A DNA stretch of 64,000 nt from Ancylobacter polymorphus (GTDB lineage Bacteria; Pseudomonadota; Alphaproteobacteria; Rhizobiales; Xanthobacteraceae), in the NCBI RefSeq assembly GCF_030813495.1, contig NZ_JAUSUI010000005.1, forward strand, positions 124,001 through 188,000, read 5' to 3'. Position 1 is the stretch's first letter. Every line of letters begins with the position of its first letter. The notes beneath the pieces are model-generated. The model was not told the DNA's origin. It searched no databases and saw only the letters and a list, made by a program, of their open reading frames with translations. Positions 1-8,362 of the stretch are shown here, one piece after another. Position numbers and translations under genes: made by a program.

Positions 1-301
1 GGAAAGGCCCGGCCTCACCCTCCTGGCTGCCGCGATGGATGATGACATCCGCGACCCGCTTGGCGGGATCGTCGGCCGGCGCCTCGACCTTCATGTCGAG
101 CGTTTCCTCAAAGCCGTCGCCGAGCTTGGCCTCGGACGTTACGTGCTTATAGGCATAGGTCAGCGTCGTTCCGGGCTGCACCTGTGCGAGATAGGGACGC
201 TCGAAGAACAGTTCGGCAGCCGTCGGCGCGGCAAACGCGGCGGTCGCGACAAGGGTCGCCAGCGAGGCCGCGGCGGCAAGGGTGCGGGCAATACGCAACA
301 T
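1..301 (-). CDS. Exported protein of unknown function (3' part outside window)
   Basis: An open frame starts at an ATG (301-299) and runs off the left edge, giving about 100 residues. The N-terminus is a clear Sec signal peptide: MLRIAR, then an Ala/Leu-rich core ending AAFAAP near residue 25. The mature part begins ELFFERPYLAQVQPGTTLTY and is mixed charged/hydrophobic. It starts 12 nt after the pqqE stop on the same strand, so it is probably the last or next-to-last gene of the pqqABCDE operon. I do not recognise the family. Its place suggests a periplasmic protein used together with PQQ enzymes, but that is inference from position only. Confidence 0.7.
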   Translation of the reverse strand, partial: MLRIARTLAAAASLATLVATAAFAAPTAAELFFERPYLAQVQPGTTLTYAYKHVTSEAKLGDGFEETLDMKVEAPADDPAKRVADVIIHRGSQEGEAGPF

Positions 302-313
302 GGAACGTCTCCG

Positions 314-1459
314 TCAGCCGGCGCGGTCGGGCTGGAAATAGCGTCGGTAGTCATAGACCTCGGAGCCGTCGGCATCGGCTTCGGCCAGCGCCAGCAGGTC
401 GGCGTGCAGCGGCGACAAATGGCAGGCGGGATCGGTGGCAGCAGCATCGCCGGCAATGGCCATGGCCTGGCAGCGGCAGCCGCCCCAGTCGATTTCCTTG
501 CGGTCGCAGCTCTTGCACAGCGGCGGCATCCAGTCGGTGCCGCGAAAGGCGTTGAAGGCCGGCGAATTCACCCAGACATCGCTGAGCGAATGGTCGCGCA
601 CGTTCCAGAAATCGAGGTTCGGAATCGTCTCCGCCGCGTGGCAGGGCAGCACCTTGCCGGAGGGCGTGACATTGAGCGACTGCCGGCCCCAGCCATTCAT
701 GCAGGGCTTGGGATATTTGGCGTAATAGTCCGGCACGACGGCGTCGATGGTAAGGATGCCCTTGAGCCGCGTGCGCGCCTCCTCCACCACGTCGAGCGCC
801 CAGAACACCTGGTCGCGGGTCGGCATCAACGCGCCGCGATTGCGCAGCGCCCAGCCATAATATTGCGAATGGGCGATCTCGATGCGCTTGGCACCGAGGG
901 ACAAGGCGAGCTCGATAAAGTCCGGGATCTGGTGGATGTTGGCCCGGTGCACCACGGAATTGATGGTGAGCGGCAGTCCGAGCCGCCGGACCTCATGGGC
1001 AACGGCGAGCTTCCTCTCATGCGCGCCACGGAAATTGGAGACCTTGTCGGTCATGTCAGCCGTCGCGCCCTGGAAGGACAGCTGAACATGGTCGATTCCG
1101 GCATCGGAAATGGACTGCAGCCGCTCCGTCGTCACGCCCACGCCGGCGGTGATGAGGTTAGTGTAGAGCCCCACCTCGACACAGTGGCGGATCATCTGTT
1201 CGAGATCGCGCCGCGCCGTGGGCTCGCCGCCGGAGAGATGGACCTGGAGCACGCCGAGCTTGGCCGCTTCGGAGAACACCCGCAGCCAGGTTTCGGTGTC
1301 GAGTTCGACATTCCGCCGGTCCAGTTCCACCGGATTGGAGCAATAGGGGCATTGCAGCGGGCAGCGATGCGTCAGCTCCGCCAGCATGCCATAGGGGATG
1401 GGAGGCGCCGGGCGTGCCGGCACCTCCAGCTGGTGGCGTGGTTCGTCGATCAGACTCAT
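314..1459 (-). CDS. pqqE: PqqE, radical SAM PqqA peptide cyclase
   Basis: This 381-residue radical SAM protein makes the Glu-Tyr carbon-carbon cross-link in the PqqA precursor, the first step of pyrroloquinoline quinone synthesis. The SAM-cluster motif is C33-PLQ-C37-PY-C40. A GGEPT motif follows at about residue 77. The C-terminal SPASM-type cysteines are visible as CMNGWG, CHAAE and [17 protein letters not shown]. The length is normal for the family. Its ATG overlaps the pqqD stop in an ATGA, so the two are translationally coupled. PqqD is the peptide chaperone that hands PqqA to this enzyme. Confidence 0.97.
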   Translation of the reverse strand: MSLIDEPRHQLEVPARPAPPIPYGMLAELTHRCPLQCPYCSNPVELDRRNVELDTETWLRVFSEAAKLGVLQVHLSGGEPTARRDLEQMIRHCVEVGLYTNLITAGVGVTTERLQSISDAGIDHVQLSFQGATADMTDKVSNFRGAHERKLAVAHEVRRLGLPLTINSVVHRANIHQIPDFIELALSLGAKRIEIAHSQYYGWALRNRGALMPTRDQVFWALDVVEEARTRLKGILTIDAVVPDYYAKYPKPCMNGWGRQSLNVTPSGKVLPCHAAETIPNLDFWNVRDHSLSDVWVNSPAFNAFRGTDWMPPLCKSCDRKEIDWGGCRCQAMAIAGDAAATDPACHLSPLHADLLALAEADADGSEVYDYRRYFQPDRAG

Positions 1460-1767
1460 GATGCGGCATCCCCGACCAATGGCGAGGTGACCTCGATCAG
1501 CCCTTTCTCGGCGAGCCCGGCGAGGAAGGCATCGACATCTGTGGCGATGGTCTGACGCTCCACTGTGAAGGCGGCCGCGAGTTCATCGACGATGAGGCCG
1601 ATGGAGCGCGCACCGTCCACTTTCTTCAGGATCTCGACCGCGACCGGATCGGGATTGAGCACACGCTCGGGCGCCAGCAGCACCCACTGGCCCCGCGCCT
1701 CGTCATGCCGCAGGCGCACGCCGCGCGCCAGCCTGGGAACACTGTTGGCCGCAAGAGTCGCTGTCAT
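1456..1767 (-). CDS. pqqD: PqqD, PqqA-binding peptide chaperone
   Basis: A 103-residue protein of the PqqD/RRE type that binds the PqqA peptide and presents it to PqqE. I chose the ATG at 1767 ([16 protein letters not shown]...). It shares one base with the pqqC stop (TGATG), and the protein then has family length; an upstream extension would only add non-homologous residues. The conserved [21 protein letters not shown] stretch and the C-terminal winged-helix part with [12 protein letters not shown] are visible. It overlaps pqqE by four bases at its other end. Confidence 0.95.
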   Translation of the reverse strand: MTATLAANSVPRLARGVRLRHDEARGQWVLLAPERVLNPDPVAVEILKKVDGARSIGLIVDELAAAFTVERQTIATDVDAFLAGLAEKGLIEVTSPLVGDAAS

Positions 1768-2501
1768 CACCCCTCCTTCGGGACGAAGGCTCCCGGATAG
1801 GCCATTTTCGGGTCGATATAGGCGAAATAGAGCGCGTCGAGCTGCACCCACAGGACGTCGCACTTGAACTCCAGCGCGCGGATCGCCTGTTCCTGCTGCT
1901 CCGGCGTGCGGGCGTGCTGCTTCACATAGTCGAGCGCGAAGTCGGCATCGCGCGGCGCCTGGGTCAGCCGCTTGTCGAAATAGGCCAGCGTCTCCTTGGA
2001 GACGAAATCATAGTTCTTCAGCATGCCGGCGACACGCTCGCCGATGATGCCGGGCGAGAACATCTCCGTGAGCGAGGAGGCGATCGCCTCAAGCAGCGTC
2101 TTCTCACGGACGAAATGCACATAGGCGTCGACCGCGAACTTGGTCGCCGGCAGCAGGCCGCGCAGCGAAGTGACGGTATGGCGGTCGAGTCCAAGGCTGT
2201 CGGTCAGCACCAGCCAGCGGGCAATGCCGCCCTCCCCCTCATGGTCGCCATCGTGATCGACGATGCGCTGACGCCAGACGCGGCGCAGTTCCGGCTCCTC
2301 CATGCGGGCGAGAATGGCAGAATCCTTCACCGGGATCATCGCCTGGTAGTAATAGCGATTGAGCGCCCAGGCCTGAACCTGACCAAAGGTCAGCTGGCCA
2401 TTATGCAGTAACTTGTGAAAGGGATGCAGGCTGTGATAGCGGCGCGTACCAACGTCGCGCAGGCGCGCCTCAAGTTCTTCCGGCGAAAGAAGCGTGGTCA
2501 T
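1767..2501 (-). CDS. pqqC: PqqC, pyrroloquinoline-quinone synthase
   Basis: A 244-residue helical oxidase that catalyses the last step of PQQ biosynthesis, the cofactor-free ring closure and eight-electron oxidation of AHQQ. The ATG at 2501 gives the family-typical beginning MTTLLSPEELEARLRDVG, followed by the RYHSLHPFHKLLHNGQL and NRYYYQ segments and the DHDGDHEGEGGIARWL region with its active-site histidines. It overlaps pqqB by the ATGA at 2498-2501 and pqqD by one base, as expected for a tightly coupled pqqBCDE operon. Confidence 0.96.
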   Translation of the reverse strand: MTTLLSPEELEARLRDVGTRRYHSLHPFHKLLHNGQLTFGQVQAWALNRYYYQAMIPVKDSAILARMEEPELRRVWRQRIVDHDGDHEGEGGIARWLVLTDSLGLDRHTVTSLRGLLPATKFAVDAYVHFVREKTLLEAIASSLTEMFSPGIIGERVAGMLKNYDFVSKETLAYFDKRLTQAPRDADFALDYVKQHARTPEQQEQAIRALEFKCDVLWVQLDALYFAYIDPKMAYPGAFVPKEG

Positions 2502-3436
2502 AGGGCAATCTCCATCCCATCGTGAGCGATTTCCCATCCGGCTTTATTCGCCGTGATCCGCTCATCTGAGCCATCAACCAGCACCGGATTGGTGTTGTTG
2601 ATGTGAACATAGATTTTCCGCCCGACGTTGACCTCGCGCAAAGCCTCGATCGAACCGCGCGGACCGGACATCGACATATGCCCCATCCGCGCCCCGGTCT
2701 TGGTGCCGACACCGGCGAGCACCATCTCGTCATCCTGCCAGAGCGTGCCGTCGAACAGCACGGCGTCGGCGCCGTCCAGCCGGGCGCGCAAGGTGTCCGT
2801 CATGGCCGCGCAGCCGGGAATATAGAGAACGCGCCGGCCGCCGGCAGCGAGTTCGACACCGATGGTTTGCTCGCCCTCGCGATCGGTGGTGAGCGACCCC
2901 TGCTCGGCCTGCTCGCGCGCTTCAAGATAGAGGGCGATCTTGCCCGGCACCGGAAAAATCGTCGCGTGCACGCCTGAGACCAGTTCAAACGACGCGCCCA
3001 GTTGCACTGGGCGGCGCGCAACGACATCGGGGGCCAGCACATCGAAGGCGCTGCTGCCTGCGAGCACTCCGTGCACGCCCGGCGTCGCCATCAGCGTGAA
3101 TGGCTGCGCCTCGCGCAGGCTGAGCAGCCCCGCGACATGGTCGATATCGGCATTGGTCAACAGCACGGATTTGAGCGGCGAATGCCGCAGCCCCTCGCGC
3201 GGCTGCAAGGCAGGGGTTGCCTGCAATTGCCCGAGAATTTCGGGCGCGCAGTTCACCAGCGCCCAGTCGCGACCATTGGAAGTCACAGCGATCGACGCCT
3301 GTGTTCGCCGCCGAACGCGGGGATCGTTCGCCCATGCAAGCGAACAGACCGCGCAGCGGCAGTTCCACTGAGGGAACCCACCGCCCGCGGCTGATCCGAG
3401 GATCACCAGCTTGAAGTGGGACGGGGGCGTTGTCAT
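2498..3436 (-). CDS. pqqB: PqqB, metallo-beta-lactamase-fold PQQ biosynthesis protein
   Basis: A 312-residue protein with the PqqB hallmark N-terminus VILGSAAGGGFPQWNC, the CAVC pair that follows, and a degenerate metal site NADIDHVAGLL. PqqB is thought to hydroxylate the cross-linked PqqA dipeptide. The ATG at 3436 was preferred over an in-frame TTG six bases upstream; neither has a strong ribosome site, which suggests coupling to pqqA translation 38 nt upstream. It overlaps pqqC by 4 nt. Confidence 0.95.
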   Translation of the reverse strand: MTTPPSHFKLVILGSAAGGGFPQWNCRCAVCSLAWANDPRVRRRTQASIAVTSNGRDWALVNCAPEILGQLQATPALQPREGLRHSPLKSVLLTNADIDHVAGLLSLREAQPFTLMATPGVHGVLAGSSAFDVLAPDVVARRPVQLGASFELVSGVHATIFPVPGKIALYLEAREQAEQGSLTTDREGEQTIGVELAAGGRRVLYIPGCAAMTDTLRARLDGADAVLFDGTLWQDDEMVLAGVGTKTGARMGHMSMSGPRGSIEALREVNVGRKIYVHINNTNPVLVDGSDERITANKAGWEIAHDGMEIAL

Positions 3437-3474
3437 CGGCAAAGCGATTTCATGCCATCCCGTCCCCAGAAGGC

Positions 3475-3552
3475 TCAGAAGTCAGCCGGATAGTAGGCGT
3501 TGACTTCCATGCCGACGCAGACTTCAACAATGCGAGGAGCAGTCCAGGCCAT
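3475..3552 (-). CDS. pqqA: PqqA, PQQ precursor peptide (25 aa)
   Basis: A very short frame of 25 codons encodes MAWTAPRIVEVCVGMEVNAY followed by YPADF. It contains the family signature: the two residues that become PQQ, Glu16 and Tyr20, in the spacing E-V-N-A-Y after VCVGM. A strong ribosome site (AGGAGG, 6 nt before the ATG at 3552) supports translation. The normal PqqA tail is slightly longer, so this one is at the short end. It is the first gene of the pqq operon, with pqqB starting 38 nt after its stop. Precursor supply is usually set by expression of this gene, so the repeats just upstream (3590-3606) are worth attention. Confidence 0.93.
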   Translation of the reverse strand: MAWTAPRIVEVCVGMEVNAYYPADF

Positions 3553-3589
3553 ATCGTCCTCCTGATGTTATCCAATCCCTCTTTACTTC

Positions 3590-3606
3590 ATAAGAAGATT
3601 ATAAGA
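3590..3606 (-). promoter_or_regulatory. Direct repeat TCTTAT-N5-TCTTAT upstream of pqqA
   Basis: Read in the direction of pqqA the sequence is TCTTATAATCTTCTTAT, two identical hexamers 11 bp apart. It ends 38 nt before the pqqA start. An almost identical arrangement lies at 10807-10823 upstream of the second PQQ-system operon. One-helical-turn direct repeats are the usual target form of OmpR/PhoB-family regulators, and one such gene lies 186 nt away (3739-4428). Assignment of this regulator to the site is inference. Confidence 0.5.
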
Positions 3607-3738
3607 GATTGAGTTGCTTTGCGGATATTTCACCGCTTCAATAATGTGATGATCCTTTGGTCATCCGTCAAGAAGACCTGACCATCTTTCCCTCAGGCAC
3701 ACATTATACCACAGGGATGTGATCGCGAGCGGTGCATC

Positions 3739-4428
3739 TCATTTCCCGTCCGCATCCAGCATGAAGCCGCGGCCGCGCACCGTCACGATGAGGTGCGCCC
3801 CTTCCGGCAGAGCCTCCGCCAGCTTGTGGCGGAGATAGCCGACATACACATCCACGACGTTCAGAGAGGCGCCGCCATGGCCAGCCCAAAGCGCGGCGAA
3901 GATATCCGCGCGCGACAGGGGCTCGCCGGGATGACGCATGAGCAGCGCCAGAAGTTCCACCTCACGTTCGGTCAGCCGCACACGGACGCCGCCAAACTGG
4001 GCCTGCCGGGTGTCGAGATCGAGCGAGAGCGCGCCGACCTCCAGCGTGCGGGGCTCACTCTCTGCACTGCTGCGGCGCAAAGCCTGCACCTTCACCCGCG
4101 CCAGCAGTTCCTCGAAGGCGAAGGGCTTGACGATGTAGTCGTCCGCCCCCGCCATTAACCCCTCGGTGCGCTCATTCACGCTGGAACGGGCGGAGAGCAT
4201 GAGAATTGGCGCCGTCTGCCCGCCGGCCCGCAGCGCCTTGCACACTTCGATGCCCGAACGCCCCGGCAGCATGACGTCGAGAATGATCGCCCCCCACGGC
4301 TTGCCTGTGGCAACCCGCAGCGCCGCCTCGCCGTCACCGACCAGTTCCACGTCGTAACTCTCGGAGGAAAAGCCCCGCCGCAGCAGCGAGCCGATATCGG
4401 GATCGTCCTCAACGACCAGAATGTTCAT
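3739..4428 (-). CDS. OmpR/PhoB-family response regulator
   Basis: A 229-residue two-domain response regulator. The receiver domain (about 1-118) has the acidic pair E7/D8-D9, the phosphorylatable D51 in ILDVMLPG, and the conserved Lys in VKPFAFEELL. The C-terminal winged-helix DNA-binding domain (about 130-225) has the typical LTEREVELLALLMRHPGEPL start and the VDVYVGYLRHKL recognition helix. Its ATG overlaps the stop of the downstream-listed sensor kinase gene (ATGA at 4425-4428), so the kinase is translated first. The pair lies directly upstream of pqqA on the same strand. It is the best candidate in the window for controlling PQQ and methanol-oxidation genes, by analogy with MxaYX and MxbDM, but sequence alone does not prove that. 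Confidence 0.9.
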   Translation of the reverse strand: MNILVVEDDPDIGSLLRRGFSSESYDVELVGDGEAALRVATGKPWGAIILDVMLPGRSGIEVCKALRAGGQTAPILMLSARSSVNERTEGLMAGADDYIVKPFAFEELLARVKVQALRRSSAESEPRTLEVGALSLDLDTRQAQFGGVRVRLTEREVELLALLMRHPGEPLSRADIFAALWAGHGGASLNVVDVYVGYLRHKLAEALPEGAHLIVTVRGRGFMLDADGK

Positions 4429-6056
4429 TGGGCGGCCTCCAGTGTGATGTCCGGTAGCGGGAGCGGCAGGCGCACTGCGACGCAGGTGCCGCGTCGTCCC
4501 CCGGCCTTTCCCGTACTGCTTTCAATGGCGATTCGACCCCCATGGCGGTCGACGATCCACTTTGCGAGGGCGAGACCGATACCGAAACCCGTCCCTTCGC
4601 GCGTGCCCGCCGAGCCGCGCCAGAAGCGCTCGAACACATGCGGCAGTTCGTCGGGCGGAATGCCGGTGCCATGGTCGCGCACCTCGATCACCACCTCCCC
4701 ACCCTCCTTTCGCGCGGCGAGCCGCACGCTCTCGCCGGGAGGCGAGTGACGTACCGCATTGGCGACGAGCCCGTCGAAAGTCTGGCGCAGCCATTCGCGG
4801 TCGGCATCGACGGCGAGCCCCTCCGCCCCCTCTTCTGCCTCCAGCACGAGCCCGCTCGCCCGCGCCAGCGGCGCCATGCCCTCGCACACGTCGCTCAACA
4901 GGTCCGACACCAGGAACAGCGAGCGGTCGAGTTCGATCTGGCCGCTTTCGGACCGCGCGATTCGCAGGAGGTCCTCCACCCGGCGATGTAGACGGCGCGC
5001 GCGCGACTGGATCACCAGCAGGGCCGCGCGCAGATCCTCCTCGCGCGGCTTCTGCGGGCGCAGCGTGATCTCGACCTCGCCGAGGATCACCGTCAGCGGC
5101 GTGCGCAATTCGTGGCTGACATCGGTGAAGAAGCGCCGGCGCGCCATGTCGACATTCTCAAGCCGGGTATTGGCGGCGCGCAATTCGGCCGTGCGGGCCT
5201 CGACGATTTGCTGCAACTGCTTCTGATCGGCCACCAGCCGGGCTTCGCGGCGGGCGAGATGCGCCGCCATGCGGTTGAACCGCGCCATGGCGAGGCTGAG
5301 TTCGTCATGGCCCGTCACGTTGACACGTGTGTCCGACCGCCCGCGCGCGATCGCCGCCGCCGCCGCCGCGACATCGGCCACGCGGTTCACCAGCGTGCGG
5401 CCGAGGAGATGGTAGAGAGCGACCGCCAGCAGGAAGGCGAGCGCCACGCCGGCCAGCCCCCAGCGGATGGTGCGCTCACGCAGTTCCCGCACCTGATTAT
5501 AGGCGTCGAGGGCGGTGGTACGTTCCTCCTCCATGGCCTGGCTGAGCGGCGCGCCGAAGCCGGCGGCGAACACGTCCAGCGCAACGCGGGCCGCCGTTGC
5601 GGGCTCCTCCGCCTGCAGCGCGAGGTCGACCTGCCGGTCCAGCACATCGAACTGTGCCCGCAGCCGGGCGATGGTGCGGCTGCGGGCCGCCATCAATGTC
5701 CGCTGCTCCTCGCCGACCAGCCGGCCGACATAGGAGGAGAGCGCCTCCTCCAGCCGCGCGAAGGCTTCCCGCGTCCGCTCGGCGGCGAGAACGCGGCCGG
5801 CGCGGGCCGGGGTACGCTCGGCGTGGGGCGGCTCATGCCCGGCCTGCAACGCCAGAAGTGCGTAATCGCCGATGCGCCCGGAAATCGTGGAGAGGAGTTC
5901 CAGCCGGCTCTGCGCCGACACCAGCCGATCCAGCTGGCTGCTGACAGCCCCCAGCGCGAGGACAAGCGCCAAAGTCGAAGCCGCCGTCACGAAGACGGCA
6001 ACCGACAGCAAGAGCGCCATGCGCGCTCTGAGCGATGAGAACAAGCCGCGCCCCAT
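4425..6056 (-). CDS. Membrane sensor histidine kinase
   Basis: A 543-residue sensor kinase. A first membrane segment at about 13-36 and a second at about 198-218 enclose a helical periplasmic domain of some 160 residues. It continues with a HAMP linker (about 220-275), a short coiled coil, a HisKA domain with phospho-acceptor H315 in DVSHELRTPL, and an ATPase domain with N, G1 (VRDHGTGIPPDEL) and G2 (GTGFGIGLALAKWIV) boxes. It is co-transcribed with the OmpR-type regulator, overlapping it by 4 nt. The periplasmic ligand is unknown; methanol, formaldehyde or a lanthanide signal would suit the neighbours. Confidence 0.92.
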   Translation of the reverse strand: MGRGLFSSLRARMALLLSVAVFVTAASTLALVLALGAVSSQLDRLVSAQSRLELLSTISGRIGDYALLALQAGHEPPHAERTPARAGRVLAAERTREAFARLEEALSSYVGRLVGEEQRTLMAARSRTIARLRAQFDVLDRQVDLALQAEEPATAARVALDVFAAGFGAPLSQAMEEERTTALDAYNQVRELRERTIRWGLAGVALAFLLAVALYHLLGRTLVNRVADVAAAAAAIARGRSDTRVNVTGHDELSLAMARFNRMAAHLARREARLVADQKQLQQIVEARTAELRAANTRLENVDMARRRFFTDVSHELRTPLTVILGEVEITLRPQKPREEDLRAALLVIQSRARRLHRRVEDLLRIARSESGQIELDRSLFLVSDLLSDVCEGMAPLARASGLVLEAEEGAEGLAVDADREWLRQTFDGLVANAVRHSPPGESVRLAARKEGGEVVIEVRDHGTGIPPDELPHVFERFWRGSAGTREGTGFGIGLALAKWIVDRHGGRIAIESSTGKAGGRRGTCVAVRLPLPLPDITLEAAQ

Positions 6057-6177
6057 CCCGCCTCACCGGATGACGCCATCCCCATGCGATGGCGCCCCAA
6101 TGATTTCACGGACGCGACCCTTGCGCACGCTGCGATGCAACAGGACGCGCGTGCGACGGCGGCGCGCTACGCCGTGA

Positions 6178-6387
6178 TCAAATCTCGCGCCCGCCCGCGC
6201 CGGGGGAAGCGCAGCGCCATTTGAGCACCTTCCATTTAGGGTGGGTCTCGGTCCATTCGGCAATCACCGGCATCGCGCCGATCATGCACTGCATGGGCGC
6301 CGGCGGCGCTTCAAGCCCGACAGAGACCGCCTCCTCGCGGCACGTGCCGGGGCTGGCAATGAGGCAGATGGAAAGAATGAGCTCCAT
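6178..6387 (-). CDS. Small conserved protein with four cysteines, unknown function
   Basis: A 69-residue protein starting MELILSICLIASPGTC. It has a hydrophobic start, four cysteines (C8, C16, C34, C59) and a conserved-looking core PMQCMIGAMPVIAEWTETHP. The ATG at 6387 has a good ribosome site (ACGAGGACCAAC-ATG); the longer open frame upstream to 6660 has no such support. I recall similar small proteins as common hypotheticals in Hyphomicrobiales but know no function. It lies 121 nt upstream of the sensor kinase on the same strand and is divergent from fae across a 469-nt region. Confidence 0.65.
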   Translation of the reverse strand: MELILSICLIASPGTCREEAVSVGLEAPPAPMQCMIGAMPVIAEWTETHPKWKVLKWRCASPGAGGREI

Positions 6388-6856
6388 GTTGGTCCTCGTG
6401 GCGTGAGTGCAACGCCGTCCGAGCGTTCCCCGAAGGCCGGCTTCGATCTCTACGCCGCACGCGGCAGTTGGATCACTCGTCAATGCTGCAACGCAGCAAG
6501 AACCTTGCCAATTGCATCCGGCCTGGCCCCTGCCGCGCGTTCCGGGCGCTTGTGAGCAGCCCGCGACCACAGCCGGCGAACTATGCCGCATTTTTGGTCG
6601 TGCCGCCAGTTTCCTCAAGGCGCGACCATTAGCCATGCGCGACAATATTCCGTGGGGCAAGCGCGCCTGCCGGCGTCATACGAATGAAGAATCCCTTGCA
6701 GATAAAGGCGAAGCGGGCCTAGTCTCTCGCCGTAACGTGTCTGGTCGCGCTATCGGGCCAACCGGTTTGGTGTTCCAAACGCTGCAACAAAGATAGCCGG
6801 GACATCGGGGGACAATTCCCGTCCCTTGTCATGCAACCCCGTTCTGGGAGGAATAG
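6388..6856. other. Non-coding divergent region between the small Cys protein and fae
   Basis: No convincing gene lies in these 469 nt. The region holds the palindrome at 6484-6498 and, directly before fae, a strong ribosome site (GGGAGGAAT). It should contain promoters for both flanking genes, but I could not fix -35/-10 boxes with confidence. Confidence 0.5.
6484..6498. promoter_or_regulatory. Palindrome TGCTGC-AAC-GCAGCA
   Basis: A perfect 6+6 inverted repeat with a 3-nt spacer, 97 nt upstream of the small Cys protein start and 359 nt upstream of fae. The same arms recur at 20606-20620 and 52785-52799, and an imperfect copy is at 27431-27446. The form CTGC-N3-GCAG is what I recall for PhaR, the polyhydroxyalkanoate-responsive repressor, so this is a candidate operator. 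The identity of the regulator is inference. Confidence 0.45.
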
Positions 6857-7363
6857 ATGGCCAAGATCAACAAGGTACTCATCGGCGAGTCGCTGGTGGG
6901 CGACGGCAACGAGGTCGCCCATATCGACCTCATCATCGGACCGCGCGGCTCCGCGGCCGAAAGCGCCTTCCTGAATGCGCTGACCAACAACAAGGACGGC
7001 TTCACCTCGCTGCTCGCGGTCGTGACCCCGAACCTGCTCGCCAAGCCGAACACCATTCTCTTCAACAAAGTGACCATCAAGGACGCCCGCCAGGCCGTCC
7101 AGATGTTCGGCCCGGCCCAGTACGCGGTCGCCAAGGCTGTCGTCGACAGCGTCGCTGAAGGCGTGATCCCGGAAGACGAAGCCGACGACCTGTTCATCTC
7201 GGTCGGCGTGTTCATCCACTGGGAAGCGGCGGACGACGCCAAGATCCAGCAGTTCAACTATGAGGCCACCAAGGAAGCGCTCAAGCGCGCCGTGGAAGGC
7301 CAGCCGACGGTCAAGGAAGTTCTCGCTCAGGCCGCTTCTGCCAAGCATCCCTTCGCCGCTTAG
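6857..7363 (+). CDS. fae: Formaldehyde-activating enzyme (Fae)
   Basis: A 168-residue cytoplasmic enzyme that condenses formaldehyde with tetrahydromethanopterin, the first step of the H4MPT-linked formaldehyde oxidation pathway. The typical start [20 protein letters not shown] contains the conserved catalytic His (H22 here), and the family blocks [20 protein letters not shown] and [15 protein letters not shown] follow. The length is normal. A strong ribosome site (GGGAGGAAT) precedes the ATG, and a Rho-independent terminator follows at 7532-7562, so fae is likely a single-gene transcript. It disposes of the formaldehyde made by the XoxF methanol dehydrogenase encoded 12 kb away. No other H4MPT-pathway gene is in the window. 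Confidence 0.96.
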   Translation: MAKINKVLIGESLVGDGNEVAHIDLIIGPRGSAAESAFLNALTNNKDGFTSLLAVVTPNLLAKPNTILFNKVTIKDARQAVQMFGPAQYAVAKAVVDSVAEGVIPEDEADDLFISVGVFIHWEAADDAKIQQFNYEATKEALKRAVEGQPTVKEVLAQAASAKHPFAA

Positions 7364-7531
7364 ATCGGAAGCAACCCTGGGCAGACAACAGCTCCGCCCG
7401 CGGCCCAATACCCGAAGGGCCTGCTCCAGCGGTTGGCGGCGATCTTCCTGAACAAGTGAGGGCCGCGCACGTCCTTACTTGCGCCACGGAGGCGGCGGTT
7501 TCCGCCCTCTCACGCCGACGCAGATCATTTT

Positions 7532-7562
7532 GGCCCGGGGCTTCACCGCTCCGGGCCTTTTT
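7532..7562 (+). terminator. Rho-independent terminator after fae
   Basis: GGCCCGG (7532-7538) pairs with CCGGGCC (7551-7557) across a 12-nt loop and is followed by TTTTT. It lies about 170 nt after the fae stop. Confidence 0.75.
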
Positions 7563-7648
7563 CATTCGGGGCGGGCTGAAAGCGCGCGGATGGCCGGATA
7601 ACGCTGCCGACGAGTCAGACCACCGAACAATAGCCTTGCTCCGTTCGG

Positions 7649-8362
7649 CTAGGCCGCATCCAGGCTATGGCGCACCGCGTCGAGGCACGCAGGCGTCGCC
7701 CGCTCCTCCGGCGTCAGGTTGATCGGCATGTCGCGGATGACCCGCACCGGCGCGCCGTCCAGCACGACGATACGGCTCGCCAGCTCCACCGCCTCGCGCC
7801 GGTCATGCGTGACGAACAGCACGGTGGACGGCCGCCGGGCGAGCAGGCGGCGCAGCAGATCCCGCAGCCGCGCCGCACCCGCCTCATCAAGCGAGACAAA
7901 CGGCTCGTCCATCAACAACACGTCGGGCGCGATGGCGAAGGCGCGGGCCAGCGCCACGCGCCGCTGCTGGCCAAGCGACAGGCGCTCGGGATAGGCCCCC
8001 GCGAGGTCGGCCAGCCCGACCTCCTGAAGCATCGCCTCCGCCGCCCGGCGGCCCACGTCACCCGCCGGCAGCGGCAGGGCGACGTTCTGAAGCACCGTGC
8101 GCCATGGCAGCAGCCGGGGGTTCTGGAACGCATAAGCGAGGCGCGGCGCCGCAGTGCCGAAACGGATCGCGCCACGAAAATCGCGGTCCAGCCCGGCCAC
8201 GATGTTGAGCAGCGTGGTCTTGCCGATGCCCGATTCACCCAGCAGGGCCACGAAGGCGCCTTCCGCGATATCGAGGTGGAAGCGGCGAAAGACGACACGG
8301 CCCGGCCCAGCCGCCTGCGCTGGATAGCGCTTCTCGTCGATCTCGATCGTGATGGCGCTCAT
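7649..8362 (-). CDS. ABC transporter ATP-binding protein (NitT/TauT type)
   Basis: A 237-residue ABC ATPase: Walker A GESGIGKTT, Q-loop FQNPRLLPW, signature LSLGQQRR, Walker B VLLMDEP and switch His in VTHDRREA. The Q-loop wording FQNPRLLPW is typical of nitrate/sulfonate/taurine importers. The ATG at 8362 overlaps the permease stop (ATGA at 8359-8362), and I prefer it over an ATG 30 nt upstream. It is the last gene of a four-gene minus-strand operon (DUF2380-like protein, binding protein, permease, ATPase) inside the methanol/PQQ region. The cargo is unknown. Confidence 0.9.
   Translation of the reverse strand: MSAITIEIDEKRYPAQAAGPGRVVFRRFHLDIAEGAFVALLGESGIGKTTLLNIVAGLDRDFRGAIRFGTAAPRLAYAFQNPRLLPWRTVLQNVALPLPAGDVGRRAAEAMLQEVGLADLAGAYPERLSLGQQRRVALARAFAIAPDVLLMDEPFVSLDEAGAARLRDLLRRLLARRPSTVLFVTHDRREAVELASRIVVLDGAPVRVIRDMPINLTPEERATPACLDAVRHSLDAA

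Noticed and set aside
3430-3612. 60-codon plus-strand frame across pqqA
   Set aside because: No ribosome site or family likeness; the pqqA frame on the other strand has the Glu/Tyr signature and a strong ribosome site.
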